Below, in pieces: positions 63,793 to 64,000 of a stretch of DNA of 64,000 nt. The position numbers and the translations under genes are program-made. The notes below the pieces were generated by a model that saw only the letters and a list, made by a program, of their open reading frames with translations, was not told the DNA's origin and did no database searches. The stretch is from Dasypus novemcinctus. Lineage: Eukaryota; Chordata; Mammalia; Cingulata; Dasypodidae. The number at the start of each line of letters is the position of its first letter. The first letter of the stretch is position 1. The stretch lies in contig NC_080702.1 in NCBI RefSeq assembly GCF_030445035.2, positions 27,326,084-27,390,083 of the forward strand. Direction: 5' to 3'.

Positions 63793-64000
63793 GGGGCGGT
63801 GGACTTGGCCCAGTGGTTAGGGCGTCCGTCTACCATATGGGAGGTCCGCGGTTCAAACCCCGGGCCTCCTTGACCCGTGTGGAGCTGGCCCATGCGCAGT
63901 GCTGATGTGCGCAAGGAGTGCCCTGCCACGCAGGGGTGTCCCCGCGTAGGGGAGCCCCACGCGCAAGGAGTGCGCCCCACAAGGAGAGCCGCCCAGCGTG
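63793..64000 (+). mobile_element. DAS-III SINE (plus), cut by the window end
   Basis: GGGGCGGTGGACTTGGCCCA, GCGGTTCAAACCCCGGGCCT, CAAGGAGTGCGCCCCACAAG. The element continues past 64000. Confidence 0.9.

Noticed and set aside
60774-64000. Further upstream KANK2 exons, including the one with the KN motif
   Set aside because: Searched for conserved KANK2 N-terminal sequence and for in-phase exons. Only repeats and unassigned intron were seen, so the 5' exons must lie beyond the window.

Overview
The window is a mammalian chromosome segment, almost certainly from an armadillo (Dasypus-type xenarthran). Two lines of evidence support this. Three genes match human 19p13.2 in order and orientation: LDLR (+), SPC24 (-), KANK2 (-). 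The introns are also full of tRNA-Ala-derived DAS SINEs, a family known from armadillos, with older MIR, L2 and L1 debris. All family and human comparisons are from memory; no search was run.

Region 1 (1 to about 33.5 kb) is the whole LDLR gene. The promoter keeps the sterol element (1077-1086) between two Sp1-type repeats. All 18 coding exons can be placed with consensus splice sites. They close into one frame of 2604 bp (867 residues; human 860): signal peptide, seven LA modules, EGF-A/B, YWTD propeller, EGF-C, O-glycosylated stalk, membrane helix and an NPVY tail.

Region 2 (33.5-38.4 kb) is GC-rich intergenic DNA with one DAS SINE and MIR/L2 traces. Region 3 (38.4-42.9 kb, minus strand) is SPC24, a kinetochore Ndc80-complex subunit with five coding exons (about 199 residues). 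Its exon 2 runs directly into a 16-copy, 44-bp minisatellite, and no normal splice donor is visible there.

Region 4 (43-47 kb) is intergenic, with MIR, L2, DAS and one MaLR-type LTR fossil. Region 5 (about 47.1-60.8 kb, minus strand) is the 3' half of KANK2: nine coding exons ending with five ankyrin repeats and the stop codon. The first exons, with the KN motif, lie beyond 64 kb. Region 6 (60.8-64 kb) is the next KANK2 intron.

The most unusual theme is tandem repetition grown from functional or mobile sequence. A 47-bp minisatellite in LDLR intron 17 is built from the end of exon 17 plus its splice donor, and one copy keeps a donor exactly in frame. Others abut donors in LDLR intron 1, SPC24 intron 2 and a KANK2 intron. 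Three further arrays in or near KANK2 are head-to-tail expansions of DAS SINE parts.
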